Source: JAMOQA01 sp964420365
GTDB lineage: Bacteria; Acidobacteriota; Polarisedimenticolia; J045
DNA length: 64,000 bases
Reading direction: 5' to 3'
NCBI GenBank assembly: GCA_964420365.1
Contig: CAYQTA010000011.1
Span: 51,242 to 115,241 of the forward strand
Made by a program: the position numbers and the translations under genes. The notes under the pieces were generated by a model, which was given only the letters and a program-made list of their open reading frames with translations, was not told where the DNA came from and did no database searches. This document shows, piece after piece, positions 8,543 through 20,083 of the stretch. Position 1 is the first letter of the stretch. Each line of letters opens with the position of its first letter.

Positions 8543-9445
8543 TCAGAACGAGTAGTAGAGCTTGAAGAGCACCGAGCTGCCCTCGAACCAGTTCCGGGCG
8601 CCGAACTCGAAGGCGCTGGTCAGCGACATCTTGAGACGCCCGGCGTTGTAGAAGACGCCGGGACCCGCCGCCCAGTAGCGCGACTTCTGGTCCGCGAGAT
8701 CCCTGCCGTCCATCTCGTCGTCGGTCACCTGGTAGTAGAGGTACCCGTTCAGGCCGACCGTCCACTTCTGGTTGAACGAGTAGCCGACCGCGTAGTCCAC
8801 GTGAAACTCCTGGCCCGGCTTCAGGTCGTGATCGCGGCCGGTCGCCCAGTACGCGTACTCGTCGTTCGTGCCGTTGATGTCGTACATGAACTTCGCCGAG
8901 ACGTTCCACTTCCCGCCGGGGAACCACGTGACCGCGAACACGGGCTCGATGGTCCAGAAGTTCTTTCCCGGGTTCACCGGGTCCTCGTGGTCGTAGCTGC
9001 CGACGGGCAGGTAGATGTCCGCGAGACTGATCGCGCAGTGGACCTTCTGCCCGTGCCAGGTGACCAGGAACGGCGACCAGATCACGTCCGCCATCCCGCT
9101 CTTCGAGAACGACCGGGACCCGGGGCGCAGGTTCTGGTTCATCCAGATCAGGAAGAGGTGCTGACCGTAGTTCCCGCCCCACACCTTCCTGTCCGAGATC
9201 CAGACGAAGCGAACCACCTCGCCGAAGACGTTGACCTGCATGCCGTCGACCGTGTTCCCGTCGTCGTCCCTGTAGGTATCGGCGGCGTAGTAGAGCGTGT
9301 AGTTGACGACATGGAATCCCGGCGGCGGAGCGATCCCCGAGAAGTAGTTCTCGACACCGTCCGGGTAGTGGTGCCCCCCGCCGGCTACGGCCAGCGAGAC
9401 CGCGGCGAGGAGAGCGACCAGGGGCAACAGCGTGGCCTTCTTCAC
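8543..9445 (-). CDS. Outer-membrane protein of the MetA/phenol-degradation (SphA-like) family
   Basis: A 300-residue secreted protein with a GTG start behind a good ribosome binding site (GGGAGGGA). The signal peptide covers about residues 1-22 ('VKKATLLPLVALLAAVSLA'). The rest is alternating aromatic/polar strands ending in 'LFKLYYSF'; a terminal Phe is the classical outer-membrane barrel signal recognised by the BAM machinery. The phrases 'IEPVFAVTWFPGGKWNVSAKFMYDING' (split over two strands) and 'YAVGYSFNQKWTVGLNGYLYYQVTDD' match the 'putative MetA-pathway of phenol degradation' barrel family. Members are thought to pass hydrophobic compounds, but function is mostly untested. It is not near any phenol-degradation gene here. 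Confidence 0.8.
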   Translation of the reverse strand: MKKATLLPLVALLAAVSLAVAGGGHHYPDGVENYFSGIAPPPGFHVVNYTLYYAADTYRDDDGNTVDGMQVNVFGEVVRFVWISDRKVWGGNYGQHLFLIWMNQNLRPGSRSFSKSGMADVIWSPFLVTWHGQKVHCAISLADIYLPVGSYDHEDPVNPGKNFWTIEPVFAVTWFPGGKWNVSAKFMYDINGTNDEYAYWATGRDHDLKPGQEFHVDYAVGYSFNQKWTVGLNGYLYYQVTDDEMDGRDLADQKSRYWAAGPGVFYNAGRLKMSLTSAFEFGARNWFEGSSVLFKLYYSF

Positions 9446-9521
9446 CGGTTTCCCTCCCGGGTCCGGACCGGTTCTCCTCCGCGCCGTCCCCCGGGGCGAC
9501 GCATCCGGACCCACGGGGTTC

Positions 9522-9550
9522 CAATCTGGGCCCGGCGGGAAATGTGTCAA
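9522..9550 (-). promoter_or_regulatory. Putative sigma70-type promoter for the MetA-like gene
   Basis: On the minus strand a perfect -35 (TTGACA, 9550-9545) and a weak -10 (AGATTG, 9527-9522) are separated by exactly 17 bp. The predicted transcription start is about 70 bp upstream of the GTG at 9445. The -35 is one of only a few consensus TTGACA elements I found between genes here. Confidence 0.45.
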
Positions 9551-9599
9551 GCAGATGACGAAGCCATTACATCGAGTCCGCAGGCATCCGGACGTGTTC

Positions 9600-9622
9600 G
9601 GCCCGGGTCGACGCCCCGGGCC
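9600..9622 (-). terminator. Hairpin just after uvrA stop
   Basis: A perfect 8-bp stem (GGCCCGGG / CCCGGGCC) with a 7-nt loop begins 8 bp after the uvrA stop codon on the minus strand. No U-run follows. It probably acts as a terminator or 3' boundary between uvrA and the MetA-like gene. Confidence 0.4.
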
Positions 9623-9630
9623 GGCCTCCG

Positions 9631-12444
<2,814 letters not shown>

Positions 12445-12484
12445 GCCTCGCTCCAGGAGGCCGCTCCGCGCGGCCGAATCTCTC

Positions 12485-12490
12485 ATTCTA
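12485..12490 (-). promoter_or_regulatory. -10-like element for uvrA
   Basis: The minus strand reads CCTAGAATGA, with TAGAAT as a good -10 hexamer about 40 bp upstream of the uvrA start. No convincing -35 sits 17 bp away. It faces a similar TAGACT element (12523-12528) on the other strand, so this is a divergent promoter region. Confidence 0.4.
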
Positions 12491-12522
12491 GGGTGCCTTT
12501 TCCCCCGCGCCATGATCCCGGG

Positions 12523-12528
12523 TAGACT
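12523..12528 (+). promoter_or_regulatory. -10-like element for the lipoprotein-folD-coaE operon
   Basis: TAGACT in the context GGTAGACTCC lies 21 bp upstream of the GTG at 12550 and is divergent from the uvrA -10. It matches a hexamer seen in front of several other genes in this window. No clear -35 is visible. Confidence 0.35.
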
Positions 12529-12549
12529 CCGGGCCCGGAGGATCCGCCC

Positions 12550-13197
12550 GTGCACCCGTGCCGCCTTGCCACGACCGTCCTCGCCGTCTCGCTCCTCGGC
12601 CTCGCCGGGTGTGCCACGGGACCGCCCCCGTGGCGCCCGTTTCACCTCGCGCCCCCCGGCGATCGGGTCCCCGTCCGGGAGGTCCTCCCCGGCGTCGAGA
12701 TCGAGCTCGAGCCGCTGGATGCCGCCGCGCGTCGTGCCTGGCTGCGGGACCGGCTCGGGATCTCCGAGGATCCCCTCGCCCGCCTCCCCCACGGGGAGCG
12801 GCTGGTGACGTTCCGGGCCCTCTTCCGGGCGACCGGCGAGCTTCCGGTCCACGTGGAGACGGGGGCGATCCACCTCTGGCCCGACCGGGGCAACTGGCCG
12901 GTGGCCCCCCTCGACTACACCCGCGCCTGGGAAGTGCTCCGCCCGGACCGGGAGACCGGCCCGGCCCGGCAGACGGTGGACCGGTTCATGCGGGGTCTCT
13001 TCGACGGCCCGGTGGACCTGCGGGCCCCCGGGGAGGGCCGGGAGGGCCTCCTGGTCTTCCCGGAACCACCGCGGGAGGCCCGCGTGCTGGTGCTCGAGAT
13101 CCCGTTCGTCCAGGTCGGGGCGCGGACCCACCGGGTCCGGGTCCCGTTCCGGAAGGTCTTCCCCGCGGGGAAGGCTGGAGGAGGAACCAGGCAGTGA
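12550..13197 (+). CDS. Hypothetical lipoprotein
   Basis: A 215-residue protein with a GTG start. An N-terminal hydrophobic segment ends in the lipobox 'LAGC' (Cys 21), so it is predicted to be lipid-anchored in the envelope. The mature part is a beta-rich domain without recognisable catalytic motifs ('VPVREVLPGVEIELEPLD', 'LLVFPEPPREARVLVLEIPF'); I do not recognise a family. The stop overlaps the GTG of folD (GTGA), so it heads the folD-coaE transcription unit. The functional link to folate or CoA metabolism is unclear and may only reflect gene packing. Confidence 0.75.
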   Translation: MHPCRLATTVLAVSLLGLAGCATGPPPWRPFHLAPPGDRVPVREVLPGVEIELEPLDAAARRAWLRDRLGISEDPLARLPHGERLVTFRALFRATGELPVHVETGAIHLWPDRGNWPVAPLDYTRAWEVLRPDRETGPARQTVDRFMRGLFDGPVDLRAPGEGREGLLVFPEPPREARVLVLEIPFVQVGARTHRVRVPFRKVFPAGKAGGGTRQ

Positions 13198-14138
13198 GCG
13201 CACGCATCCTCGACGGCAAGGCCCTCTCCCGCCGCCTGCAGGCCGACCTGGCCGCGCGCGTCGCCGACTTCGCCCGGCGCGCCGGCCGGCCACCCGGTCT
13301 CGCGGTCGTCCTCGTCGGCGACGACCCGGCAAGCGCCGTCTACGTGCGGAACAAGGAGAAGTCGGCCCGGGCGATCGGCATGGCCTCCACGGTCGAGCGC
13401 CTGCCGGCGGAGGCCACGAGGGAGCGGGTTCTCGCGACGGTCCACCGCCTGGCCGGGAACCCGGAGATCGACGGCATGCTGGTCCAGCTCCCCCTGCCCG
13501 GCCACCTGGACGAGCGGGAGATCCTGGAGGCGATCCCGCCGGGCAAGGACGTGGACGGGTTCCACCCGGTCAACGCGGGCAAGCTGCTCCTCGGCGAGGA
13601 CGATGGCATCGTCGCCTGCACTCCCCGCGGAATCCTCGCGCTGGTCGACGAGGCGGGGCTCGATCTCGCGGGGAAGCGGGCCGTGGTGGTCGGCCGTTCG
13701 AACATCGTCGGCAAGCCGGTGGCGCTGCTGCTGCTCCGGCGGCACGCGACGGTGACGGTCTGCCATTCCCGGACGCGGGACCTCGCCGCGGTGTGCCGCG
13801 AGGCCGACCTGCTGGTCGCCTCCGTCGGCCGGCCGGGCCTGGTGCGGGGCGACTTCGTCAAGGAGGGAGCGGTCGTGATCGACGTCGGGATCAACCGGGT
13901 CACGGACCCGGCCCTGGCCGAGGACCTGCTCGGCGGCCAGGAGAAGCGGCTCGCCCGGTTCCGGCAGAAGGGGCACGCCCTGGTGGGCGATGTCCACTTC
14001 GCCGAGGCGGCGGCCCGCGCGGCGGCGATCACCCCCGTACCCGGGGGGGTCGGCCCGCTCACGGTCACGATGCTGCTCGACAACACGCTCCTCGCCGCCG
14101 AGCGGGCGCTCGCCGCGGGAGGACCGGCCGCCCGATGA
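13194..14138 (+). CDS. folD: Bifunctional methylenetetrahydrofolate dehydrogenase / methenyltetrahydrofolate cyclohydrolase
   Basis: A 314-residue cytosolic enzyme that interconverts 5,10-methylene-, 5,10-methenyl- and 10-formyl-tetrahydrofolate with NADP. Family landmarks are all present: 'VGDDPASAVYVRNKEKSA' (the Y and K of the active site, near residues 50-56), 'LVQLPLPGHLDE', 'PGKDVDGFHPVNAGKL', 'VVVGRSNIVGKPVALLLL' and the C-terminal 'TPVPGGVGPLTVTMLLDNT'. It is slightly longer than the usual 285-300 residues because of an extra loop around 'GGQEKRLARFRQKG'. The GTG start overlaps the lipoprotein stop and the TGA overlaps the coaE ATG, so translation is coupled on both sides. Confidence 0.97.
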   Translation: MSARILDGKALSRRLQADLAARVADFARRAGRPPGLAVVLVGDDPASAVYVRNKEKSARAIGMASTVERLPAEATRERVLATVHRLAGNPEIDGMLVQLPLPGHLDEREILEAIPPGKDVDGFHPVNAGKLLLGEDDGIVACTPRGILALVDEAGLDLAGKRAVVVGRSNIVGKPVALLLLRRHATVTVCHSRTRDLAAVCREADLLVASVGRPGLVRGDFVKEGAVVIDVGINRVTDPALAEDLLGGQEKRLARFRQKGHALVGDVHFAEAAARAAAITPVPGGVGPLTVTMLLDNTLLAAERALAAGGPAAR

Positions 14139-14815
14139 CCGGTCGCCTGCGCCCCCGCTCCCTGCCCCGCCCGGTCCTCGTCGCGGGACTGACCGGCGGC
14201 ATCGCCACCGGGAAGAGCACGGTGGCGGGGATGTTCCGGGAGCTGGGCGCGGCGGTGGTGGACGCGGACGGGATCGTCCACGACCTCCTCGGGCCGGGGG
14301 GAGCCGCGGTCCCGCCGATCGTCGCCACCTGGGGCCGGGGAGTGCTCCTGCCGGAAGGCGGCATCGACCGGGCCCGCCTGGCCGAGATCGTGTTCGGGGA
14401 CGACGGGGAGCGGCGACGGCTCGAGGAAATCGTCCACCCCATGGTGGTCGAGGAGAGCCGGCGCCGGATCACCGGGCTGGCCATGACGGGGGGGGTCGAC
14501 GTGATCCTCTACGACGCCGCTCTCCTGGTGGAAACCGGCCGCCACGACCAGTTCGATCGGCTGGTCGTCGTCGTGGCCGACCCGGAGGTCCAGCTCCGGC
14601 GCCTGATGGACCGGGACCGGATCGACGCGGACGCGGCGGGGGCGAGGATCCGCGCCCAGCTCCCCCAGGACCGGAAGGCGGCCGTCGCCGACTACGTCAT
14701 CGACAACTCCGGTCCCTGGCACGAGACCCGGAAACGGGTGGCCGAGGTCTACCGGGATCTCCGGGAGGACGCCCGGCTCCTCCGGGAGGGAAAGCCCCTG
14801 CCGCTCCGCGCCTGA
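14135..14815 (+). CDS. coaE: Dephospho-CoA kinase
   Basis: A 226-residue P-loop kinase catalysing the last step of CoA synthesis (3'-phosphorylation of dephospho-CoA). The Walker A is 'GLTGGIATGKSTVAGMF', preceded by a short Arg/Pro-rich N-terminal extension. It is followed by 'VVDADGIVHDLL' (the DAD motif that binds substrate), 'EEIVHPMVVEE' (the HP motif), 'YDAALLVETG' (the DxPLLxE-type motif, here DAALLVE) and the lid 'LMDRDRIDADAAGARIRAQ'. The Pro of the DxPLLxE motif is Ala here, a mild deviation. The ATG overlaps the folD stop. It is probably the last gene of the operon, since a promoter-like element follows. Confidence 0.95.
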   Translation: MTGRLRPRSLPRPVLVAGLTGGIATGKSTVAGMFRELGAAVVDADGIVHDLLGPGGAAVPPIVATWGRGVLLPEGGIDRARLAEIVFGDDGERRRLEEIVHPMVVEESRRRITGLAMTGGVDVILYDAALLVETGRHDQFDRLVVVVADPEVQLRRLMDRDRIDADAAGARIRAQLPQDRKAAVADYVIDNSGPWHETRKRVAEVYRDLREDARLLREGKPLPLRA

Positions 14816-14834
14816 CCCCGGCGCGTCGCGTTGT

Positions 14835-14843
14835 TGCTAGAAT
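14835..14843 (+). promoter_or_regulatory. Extended -10 promoter element for tldD-tldE
   Basis: TGCTAGAAT (TG at 14835-14836, hexamer TAGAAT at 14838-14843) has the extended -10 form, which can work without a good -35. It lies about 57 bp upstream of the tldD ATG. Confidence 0.45.
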
Positions 14844-14899
14844 CGCCGGTCCGGCCGCAGGCCGGGAACCGGGCCGGCCCGGCCCGGGGGGAGACCGAG

Positions 14900-16303
14900 A
14901 TGATTCCACTCGAACCCGATCTCGTGCGCGAGGTCCTCGATCGCGCCTTGGCCCGGGGAGGAGAGTTCGCGGAGCTGTTCTTCGAGCAGCGGGACGGCAC
15001 GAGCCTGGTCCGGGAGGAAGGACGCATCGTCCGCACCTCTTCCGGGCGGGACCGGGGTGTCGGCCTCCGGGTGATCCGGGGCGACTCGACCTGGTTCGCC
15101 AACGGGAACGCGACGGACACGGAGAGTCTCCTGGTCCTGGCGGACCGGCTCGCCGAGGGGGTCGGCGGCAGCCGGCAGGTGCGGGTCACCCCCTTCCGCG
15201 AGGAGGTCCTCGAACCGCTGGTCCCGGTGCGGACGTGGCCGGATACCGTGCCGGTCTCCGAGCTGGCCGGCCGCCTGGCGCTCGCCGACCGGGTGGCCCG
15301 GGAACACGATCCCCGCGTGGTCCAGGTGACCGCCGTGGTCCGGACGACGCGCAGGGTGATCCTCGTCGCGAACTCCGAGGGACGATTCGTCGTCGAGCCC
15401 ACTCCCTACGTGACCTTCAACTGCCAGGTCGTCGCCCGGGAGGGCGACGAGATCCGGTCGGGATACCAGGCGGACTCGGCGACCCGGGGATGGGAGTTCC
15501 TCGAGGAGGGCGTCGTCCGGCGCGTCGCCTCCGAGGCGGCGCGGATCGCCTGCCTCCAGCTTGGGGCCGCCCCCACGCCCTCCGGCACGATGCCCGTGGT
15601 GCTCTCCAGCCGGGCCGGCGGGACGATGATCCACGAGGCCTGCGGGCACGGGCTCGAGGCGGACTTCTACCTGAAGAACGTCTCGATCTACTCGGGCAAG
15701 CTCGGCAAGCGGGTCGCCTCCGAGAAGGTGACCGTCATCGACGACGGGACGCTCCCGGGTCGGCGGGGCAGCAACCGGGTGGACGACGAGGGCGAACCGA
15801 CCCGCCGGGTCGTCCTGATCGACCGGGGCACGCTCGTCGGGCTGCTCCAGTCCCGCGAGACGGCGCGGAAGCTCGGGATGGAACCGACCGGGAACGGCCG
15901 GCGCGAGTCGTTCCGCCACCTGCCGATCCCCCGGATGCGGAACACGTTCATCGCGCCCGGGGAAGACGAGCCGGAGGCGATCGTCGCCTCGGTGAAGGAC
16001 GGCCTCTACGTCGCCGACATGGGCGGGGGGGAGGTCGACATCGTTTCCGGGAACTTCGTCTTCCACTGTCTCGAGGCCTACCGGATCCGCGACGGGAAGA
16101 TCGCGGAACCGGTGCGGGACGCGATGCTGACCGGCAACGGGCCGGCGGTCCTCGAGAGCATCGACATGGTGGGCAAGGACCTGGGCTGGGCGGTCGGTAC
16201 CTGCGGAAAGGACGGGCAGGGGGTCCCGGTCGGAGACGCCCAGCCGACGATCCGGATCCCTTCCCTCGTCGTCGGGGGCACGGGCGGAGGAGACGAGCGA
16301 TGA
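14900..16303 (+). CDS. tldD: TldD, metalloprotease subunit of the TldD/TldE complex
   Basis: A 467-residue protein. The zinc-binding motif HExxxH is intact as 'MIHEACGHGLEADF'. The surrounding segments 'DDGTLPGRRGSNRVDDEGEPT' (interrupted) and 'LQSRETARKLGMEPTGNGRRES' are typical of TldD. With TldE it forms a heterodimeric peptidase that processes small modified peptides and gyrase-targeting toxins (microcin B17, CcdA) in E. coli. I chose the ATG at 14900 (GGGGGAGA upstream); an in-frame upstream extension overlaps the promoter. The stop overlaps the tldE ATG. No RiPP precursor is recognisable nearby. Confidence 0.95.
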   Translation: MIPLEPDLVREVLDRALARGGEFAELFFEQRDGTSLVREEGRIVRTSSGRDRGVGLRVIRGDSTWFANGNATDTESLLVLADRLAEGVGGSRQVRVTPFREEVLEPLVPVRTWPDTVPVSELAGRLALADRVAREHDPRVVQVTAVVRTTRRVILVANSEGRFVVEPTPYVTFNCQVVAREGDEIRSGYQADSATRGWEFLEEGVVRRVASEAARIACLQLGAAPTPSGTMPVVLSSRAGGTMIHEACGHGLEADFYLKNVSIYSGKLGKRVASEKVTVIDDGTLPGRRGSNRVDDEGEPTRRVVLIDRGTLVGLLQSRETARKLGMEPTGNGRRESFRHLPIPRMRNTFIAPGEDEPEAIVASVKDGLYVADMGGGEVDIVSGNFVFHCLEAYRIRDGKIAEPVRDAMLTGNGPAVLESIDMVGKDLGWAVGTCGKDGQGVPVGDAQPTIRIPSLVVGGTGGGDER

Positions 16304-17664
16304 GCGACTTCGGCGGGGCGGCGGGATGCCGGATCGCCCAGCGGGCATTCGACCTGGCCGCGCGGCTCGGGATCGAGGAGGTCGAGGTGGCGCTGGTCGA
16401 GACCGTCTCCACGAAGGTCTCCGTGGCGGACGGTCGCCTCGAGTCCGTCGAGGAACGCCAGGAGGCCGGGATCGGTCTCCGGGTCTTTCACCGGCGACGG
16501 ACCGGCTTCGCCTTCACCGCCGACCCGGGGGACGAGGCTCTCGCGCGCGCTCTCGAGATCGCCCGCGACCTGGCGGAACTGGGGGAAGCGGAGGAAGCCA
16601 ACCGGGCCCCGGACCCCGCGCCCCTGCCGGAGGCCCTTCCCCCGAACGAGGACCCCGCGCTGGCAGCCTTCCCGGTGGCGAGGAAGATCGCCCTCGCCCG
16701 GGAGGTGGAGCTCGCCGCCCGGGCCGCCTATCCCGAGGTCGACAGGATCCGGCGGGCCTCCTACCAGGACGCGCGGGGCACGCAGCGAATCGTCAGCACC
16801 CGTGGCGTGGACGCGGCCGAGGGCTGGACCCGGGCCTGGCTCTCCATCGAGGCGGCGGCCCGCCGGGGCAACGACCAGCGGATCGGCTGGTGGAGCGACT
16901 GGGCGCTGGGGCCCGGCCCTCTCGACCCCGAACGGGTCGGCCGAACCGGGGCGGCCCGGGCGGTGGAACTCCTCGGGGCTCGCCCCGGCCCGACCGGCCG
17001 GCTCCCGGTCGTCCTGCCCCCGGAGGAAACGGCGGCCCTGCTCTCCGCCCTCGGGGACGCCTTCTCCGGGCTCAAGGCGCTTCGCCACCGAACGGTCCTC
17101 GAGGGCCGGGAGGGGCAGCGCATCGGCTCTTCCCGGGTGACCCTGGTCGACGACGGGACGCTGCCCGGGACGTGGGGAACCGGCGCGATCGACGGCGAGG
17201 GCCTGCCGACACGGCGTAACGTCCTGGTCGAGGAGGGGATCTTCCGCGGCTTCCTCCACGACAGCTACACCGCTCGTCGCTTCGGGCTCGAGCCGACGGG
17301 AAACAGCCTGCGCGGGGGCTACGCGGCCCCGCCGACGATCGGGGCCCATGCCCTGCACCTGCTCCCGACCGGGCCCGGCCGCATGGAGCTGCTCGCCCGT
17401 GCCGAGGGGGGGATCCTGGTCAGCGAGCTGATGGGACTCCACACGGTCAACACGGTGACCGGCGACTTCAGCCTCGGCGCGGCGGGACGCCGGATCGGCC
17501 CGGGGGGGGAGCCGGCGGAGCCACTCGACCGGATGGCGATCTCCGGCTCGATCCTCGACCTGTTCTCGGCGGTGGAGGCGGTCGCGGACGACCTCCAGTT
17601 CTTCATCGGCGGGGCCGGCGGCGCCACCGTGCTCCTCGGCGAGATGGCGATCAGCGGGTCCTGA
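16300..17664 (+). CDS. tldE: TldE/PmbA, partner subunit of TldD
   Basis: A 454-residue paralogue of TldD lacking the HExxxH zinc site, as expected for the non-catalytic subunit. It shares the N-terminal alpha/beta domain ('EVEVALVETVSTKVSVADG') and the C-terminal landmarks 'LVDDGTLPGTWGTGAIDGEG', 'FLHDSYTARRFG' and 'TGDFSLGAAG'. It is translationally coupled to tldD through ATGA. The pair is known to degrade or mature short peptides. It is close to normal PmbA length and nothing looks broken. Confidence 0.95.
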   Translation: MSDFGGAAGCRIAQRAFDLAARLGIEEVEVALVETVSTKVSVADGRLESVEERQEAGIGLRVFHRRRTGFAFTADPGDEALARALEIARDLAELGEAEEANRAPDPAPLPEALPPNEDPALAAFPVARKIALAREVELAARAAYPEVDRIRRASYQDARGTQRIVSTRGVDAAEGWTRAWLSIEAAARRGNDQRIGWWSDWALGPGPLDPERVGRTGAARAVELLGARPGPTGRLPVVLPPEETAALLSALGDAFSGLKALRHRTVLEGREGQRIGSSRVTLVDDGTLPGTWGTGAIDGEGLPTRRNVLVEEGIFRGFLHDSYTARRFGLEPTGNSLRGGYAAPPTIGAHALHLLPTGPGRMELLARAEGGILVSELMGLHTVNTVTGDFSLGAAGRRIGPGGEPAEPLDRMAISGSILDLFSAVEAVADDLQFFIGGAGGATVLLGEMAISGS

Positions 17665-17700
17665 GACCGGGCCTGTGGCGACCGCCCCCCCGGGCAGGGC

Positions 17701-17853
17701 ATGATCCTCGCCATGAACCAGGCGATGTCCACCGGCGAGGTGGTCCTGCTCGCCCTGCTGCTCGGGCTGCCCCTGCTCGTCGTGATCGTCGGCGGGCTGG
17801 CGGCGATTCGCTGGATCCGCGCGCAGCGGGACGACGGAACGCCTCGCCGCTGA
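17701..17853 (+). CDS. Small single-span membrane peptide (50 aa)
   Basis: A 50-codon ORF running from ATG (17701) to TGA (17851-17853). The N-terminal 13 residues are polar/mixed ('MILAMNQAMSTGE'). A 22-residue hydrophobic segment follows (VVLLALLLGLPLLVVIVGGL), then a basic tail (RWIRAQRDDGTPRR). The positive-inside rule predicts N-out/C-in. GGGCAGGG just upstream is a plausible ribosome binding site; a second in-frame ATG at 17713 is possible. It sits 36 bp after tldE and 22 bp before the S9 peptidase, filling an otherwise empty gap. Not recognised as a family; it could be a small subunit or chaperone of a membrane complex. Confidence 0.5.
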   Translation: MILAMNQAMSTGEVVLLALLLGLPLLVVIVGGLAAIRWIRAQRDDGTPRR

Positions 17854-17875
17854 ACCGCTCCCGGAGGAGACCCGC

Positions 17876-20083
17876 ATGTCCCGATGTTCGCGGTGGTTCC
17901 CCGCCGCGGTCGCCACGCTCGTGGCGATCGGCCTGGCCCTCGCCGCCCCCCTCGACCTCGAGCGCCTCTACCGAGATCCCCGCCCCTTCGGGATTCCCCC
18001 CCGCCTGGTCCGCTGGGCCCCCGGCGGCCCGGCGCGCCTGGCGTTTCTCTGGAACGACCGGGGCGTCAAGGCCCGGGACCTGTGGACGTGGGCACCCGGT
18101 GACGCGAAGCCCCGCCTCGTGGTCGACCACCGCCGGCTCGAGGCGGGCCCGGTGCGGAATGACGCGGTCGAGGAGCTGAAGGAGACGGCCCGGCTCGACG
18201 ACGAGGGGATCGACTCGTATGCCTGGTCGCCGGACGGCTCCCGGCTGCTCCTCTCCTACGGGGGCGACCTCTTCGTCGTCGACCCCGGGGGAGAGGATCT
18301 CCGCCGCCTGACGCGCACGGCCGCGCCGGAGATCGACCCGCAGTGGTTTCCCGACGGTCGTCGCGTGGGCTTCGTCCGGGACAACGACCTGTGGGTGCTC
18401 GGGGTCGACGACGGTTCCCTCGTCCAGCTCACGTCGGACGGCACGGAGACGCTCCTGAATGGCCGCCCGGACTACATCGCCCTGGAAGAGGTCGGTTTCC
18501 GCTCGGCCTGGACCCCGTCCCCCGGGGGCAAGCTCGTCGCGTTCGTCCAGTACGACACGTCTCCCGTCGCGGTCCTCTCGATTCCCGACGTGCTCGGGGA
18601 CCGGGTCCGCTGCCGACACCAGCGCCGCCCCCCCGCGGGCACGGCGAACTCGCGGATCCGCGTCGGCATCGTCTCGGCCGAGGGGGGCGACGTCACCTGG
18701 GCCGACCTGTCGGCCTTCGACGATTTCTACGTGACCCACCTCCTGTGGCGGGCTCCCGGGAAGCTGGTGGTCGGGGTCGAGCCGCGGGACCTGCACGCGC
18801 TCCACCTCCTCGAGGTGCACCCGGACGGGTCCACCCGGGAGATCCACGTGGAGCGGGACGACGCGTGGGTGAACCTGTCCCGGTCCTTCCTCGAGGTCAC
18901 GCCGGACGGCCGCCTTCTCCTCGGCAGCGAGCGGACGGGTGCCGCCCACGCCTGGCTGCTCGACCCGGTCGGGGGGGGGATGCTCCAGCTCACCCGGGGC
19001 AACCGGGAGGTGACGGCCCTCCAGGGGGTCGTGGATGGGCAGGTCGTCTTCCTCGGCCACCTGGATTCCCCCCACGAGCAGCATCTCTACCGGCTCGCCC
19101 TCCACGGGGGCGAGCCCGAGCGCCTCACCCCGCAAGCCGGCTGGCACCGGGCCCGGCTCAGCCCCGACGGGAAGTGGGTCGCGACCGTCCGTTCCGACTG
19201 GACGCTCCCGTGGGACCTCTGGGTGGGCCCGCCGGGACGGAGCGAACGGGGCTGGCTGCGCCTCACCCGTTCCCCGCCCCCGGACTTCGACCCGGCGGAG
19301 CTGATCGTTCCCCGGATCGTGCACGTCCGGGGGAAGGACGGCGCGGCAGTGCCCGCCCTGCTCTGGGAGCCGCCCGGGAGACCTTCCCGGGCAGGTCGCG
19401 CCGCGATCGTCCACGTTCACGGGGGCGGGTACTCCCAGGCGGTCCGGCGAGCCTTCCTGTGGTCGACCCCGCTCCACACCCTGATGGCCCGCGAGGGCTG
19501 GGTCGTCCTCTCGGTGGACTACCGGGGTTCCGAGGGTTACGGGCGGGCCTGGCGGACCGCCGTCCACCTGGACCTCGGGGGACCGGACCTGGACGACACG
19601 GTCGCCGCGGCCGACTGGCTGGCGAGCAACGTCCCGGGCGTCGACCGGCGGCGGATCGGCCTGTGGGGCTGGTCCTACGGCGGGTTCCTGGCGGCCCTCG
19701 CGGCCGGGAAGGCGCCCGGAGCCTTCGCCGCCCACGTCGCCGTCGCCCCGGTGACCGAGTGGGAACACTACGACACCCACTACACGGAGGAGCGGCTCGG
19801 CCTGCCCGCGGAGCACCCGGACGCCTACCGCCGGGCGAACCCGGTCACCTGGGCGGAGCACGTACGGGCCCCCCTCCTGCTGGTCCACGGGCTCCGGGAC
19901 GACAACGTGCACTCCCAGGACACGTTCCGGATGGCCGACGCCCTGGTGCGAGCGGGTCGACCCTTCGACATGATGATCTACCCGGCCGGCAAGCACGGGA
20001 TCCGGCGCGACGCCAGCCGGGTCCATCTCTTCCGGAAGATGTTCGCCTTCTTCCGTGAGCACCTGGGAGGCTCGAACCGATGA
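17876..20083 (+). CDS. Secreted S9-family (dipeptidyl-peptidase IV-like) serine peptidase
   Basis: A 735-residue exported peptidase. The signal peptide is about 1-24. An N-terminal beta-propeller of about 450 residues contains WD40-like/TolB-like repeats ('YAWSPDGSRLLLSYGGDLFVVD' in pieces, 'PQWFPDGRRVGFVRDNDLWVL'). The C-terminal alpha/beta hydrolase carries the triad Ser600 ('GWSYGGF'), Asp675 ('HGLRDDNVH') and His707 ('GKHGIRRD'). Members cleave short peptides, usually after Pro, in the periplasm. The glutamate pair that anchors substrate N-termini in true DPP IV is not obvious to me, so exo- versus endo-specificity is open. RBS GGAGGAGA. The stop overlaps the next ATG. Confidence 0.92.
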   Translation: MSRCSRWFPAAVATLVAIGLALAAPLDLERLYRDPRPFGIPPRLVRWAPGGPARLAFLWNDRGVKARDLWTWAPGDAKPRLVVDHRRLEAGPVRNDAVEELKETARLDDEGIDSYAWSPDGSRLLLSYGGDLFVVDPGGEDLRRLTRTAAPEIDPQWFPDGRRVGFVRDNDLWVLGVDDGSLVQLTSDGTETLLNGRPDYIALEEVGFRSAWTPSPGGKLVAFVQYDTSPVAVLSIPDVLGDRVRCRHQRRPPAGTANSRIRVGIVSAEGGDVTWADLSAFDDFYVTHLLWRAPGKLVVGVEPRDLHALHLLEVHPDGSTREIHVERDDAWVNLSRSFLEVTPDGRLLLGSERTGAAHAWLLDPVGGGMLQLTRGNREVTALQGVVDGQVVFLGHLDSPHEQHLYRLALHGGEPERLTPQAGWHRARLSPDGKWVATVRSDWTLPWDLWVGPPGRSERGWLRLTRSPPPDFDPAELIVPRIVHVRGKDGAAVPALLWEPPGRPSRAGRAAIVHVHGGGYSQAVRRAFLWSTPLHTLMAREGWVVLSVDYRGSEGYGRAWRTAVHLDLGGPDLDDTVAAADWLASNVPGVDRRRIGLWGWSYGGFLAALAAGKAPGAFAAHVAVAPVTEWEHYDTHYTEERLGLPAEHPDAYRRANPVTWAEHVRAPLLLVHGLRDDNVHSQDTFRMADALVRAGRPFDMMIYPAGKHGIRRDASRVHLFRKMFAFFREHLGGSNR

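Noticed and set aside
14900..17853. RiPP or microcin cluster around tldD/tldE
   Set aside because: No precursor peptide, cyclodehydratase or transporter nearby; the 50-residue ORF is a membrane helix, not a leader-core peptide.
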